A stretch of 5,586 nt of DNA from assembly GCA_030262795.1 (NCBI GenBank), contig JAJSZO010000016.1:12673-18258 (forward strand), given 5' to 3'. Under the pieces are notes generated by a model, which was given only the letters and a program-made list of their open reading frames with translations, ran no database searches and was not told the origin of the DNA. Below, in pieces: positions 5,285-5,586 of this stretch (position 1 is its first letter; each line of letters starts with the position of its first letter). The DNA is from Deltaproteobacteria bacterium (GTDB lineage: Bacteria; Desulfobacterota; Desulfobacteria; Desulfobacterales; ETH-SRB1). The position numbers and the translations under genes were made by a program.

Positions 5285-5308
5285 TATTCTTTCTCTCCTG
5301 CCATGTTC

Positions 5309-5584
5309 CTAATCACCGTAAACTACAACTCGCCACCTGGTATACAAGCCTAACAAGATTTGCTGCATCTCCTGGTCTGCGTGCTTCAGAACCGTTATAT
5401 CACCATTTCCGGCGGCAGCGGCATAGCTGGCATCTCCCCAGGATACAAGCCACAAAAGGCTGTAAGCAGTAGCAATCCCCTTCTTTGAGCCCAAATCAGT
5501 TCTGTTAAGATCTGTATCAAAGGGAGTCTTAATATTGACATATGCACAACTACTGCCGGTAAAAATAATTGCAAGCACAATGGC
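5309..5584 (-). CDS. TRL-like family protein, 5' end beyond window
   Basis: The frame stays open to the right edge, where AIV precedes a GTG at 5578 that is probably just an internal valine. The true start likely lies outside, giving a longer hydrophobic signal (AIVLAIIFTGSSC). The Cys could be a lipidation site, but TGSSC is an atypical lipobox because the usual -3 Leu is a Gly. The mature part shows YVNIKTPFDTDLNRTDLGSKKG, then LVSWGDASYAAAAGNGDITVLKHADQE and a C-terminal RVVVYGD. These are the features of the TRL-like family (small exported proteins of unknown role): the LDxT-like start, the GDAS-AA-NGGI-like centre and the terminal YG(D/E). A 24-base gap separates its TAG from the next lipoprotein's GTG, fitting co-transcription. 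It is the first gene visible in the operon; any promoter is outside the window. Confidence 0.8.
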   Translation of the reverse strand, partial: AIVLAIIFTGSSCAYVNIKTPFDTDLNRTDLGSKKGIATAYSLLWLVSWGDASYAAAAGNGDITVLKHADQEMQQILLGLYTRWRVVVYGD

Positions 5585-5586
5585 CG

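Noticed and set aside
1..5586. tRNA, rRNA or CRISPR arrays
   Set aside because: I saw no cloverleaf-like segments, rRNA-like blocks or regularly spaced direct repeats on reading through.

Overview
The window appears to come from a moderately AT-rich Gram-negative chromosome. Lipoproteins, an Sec-exported TPR protein, and the hisC-cmk pairing recall sulfate-reducing Desulfobacterota (Desulfobacterales-like). That placement is from general resemblance of the proteins only, since no phylogenetic marker was tested.

Right part (about 1581-5586, all minus strand): a tight run of six genes transcribed right to left. In order they are a TRL-like lipoprotein cut by the window edge, a second related small lipoprotein, a YidD-family protein with an unusual N-terminal hydrophobic segment, an exported TPR protein with a C-terminal membrane module, histidinol-phosphate aminotransferase (hisC) and cytidylate kinase (cmk). 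Several junctions overlap by 1 to 4 bases (ATGA at yidD/TPR, TAATG at TPR/hisC and hisC/cmk), which suggests one translationally coupled operon. Two core metabolic genes therefore sit downstream of four envelope-type genes. The cmk reading frame ends inside a roughly 100-base imperfect palindrome that seems to supply its last residues.

Middle (about 1208-1580): a junction zone. It holds the palindrome, a 40-codon plus-strand ORF with a very good ribosome binding site whose first ~24 residues look like the start of a tyrosine recombinase and then dissolve into a lysine-rich tail, an 8-base inverted repeat, and a 55-base imperfect hairpin with ends of the integron attC type.

Left part (1-1207): visibly richer in G+C (positions 1-120 are 60/120 by hand count; 1861-1920 are 23/60). 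It holds two minus-strand genes of accessory character: a four-helix membrane protein with two cysteine clusters, and an SRPBCC-like protein that runs off the left edge. Between them is a 37-base hairpin with attC-like ends.

The main hypothesis is that 1-1262 is part of an integron-type gene cassette array. Each gene would be a separate cassette pointing away from a decayed recombinase gene. The strongest clue is that the left box of the 570-606 site is the exact complement of the right box of the 1208-1262 site, the relation expected when one cassette (576-1213) inserts as a unit. The sites are short and lie at or below usual attC lengths, and the recombinase fragment cannot be assigned to IntI, so this remains an inference.
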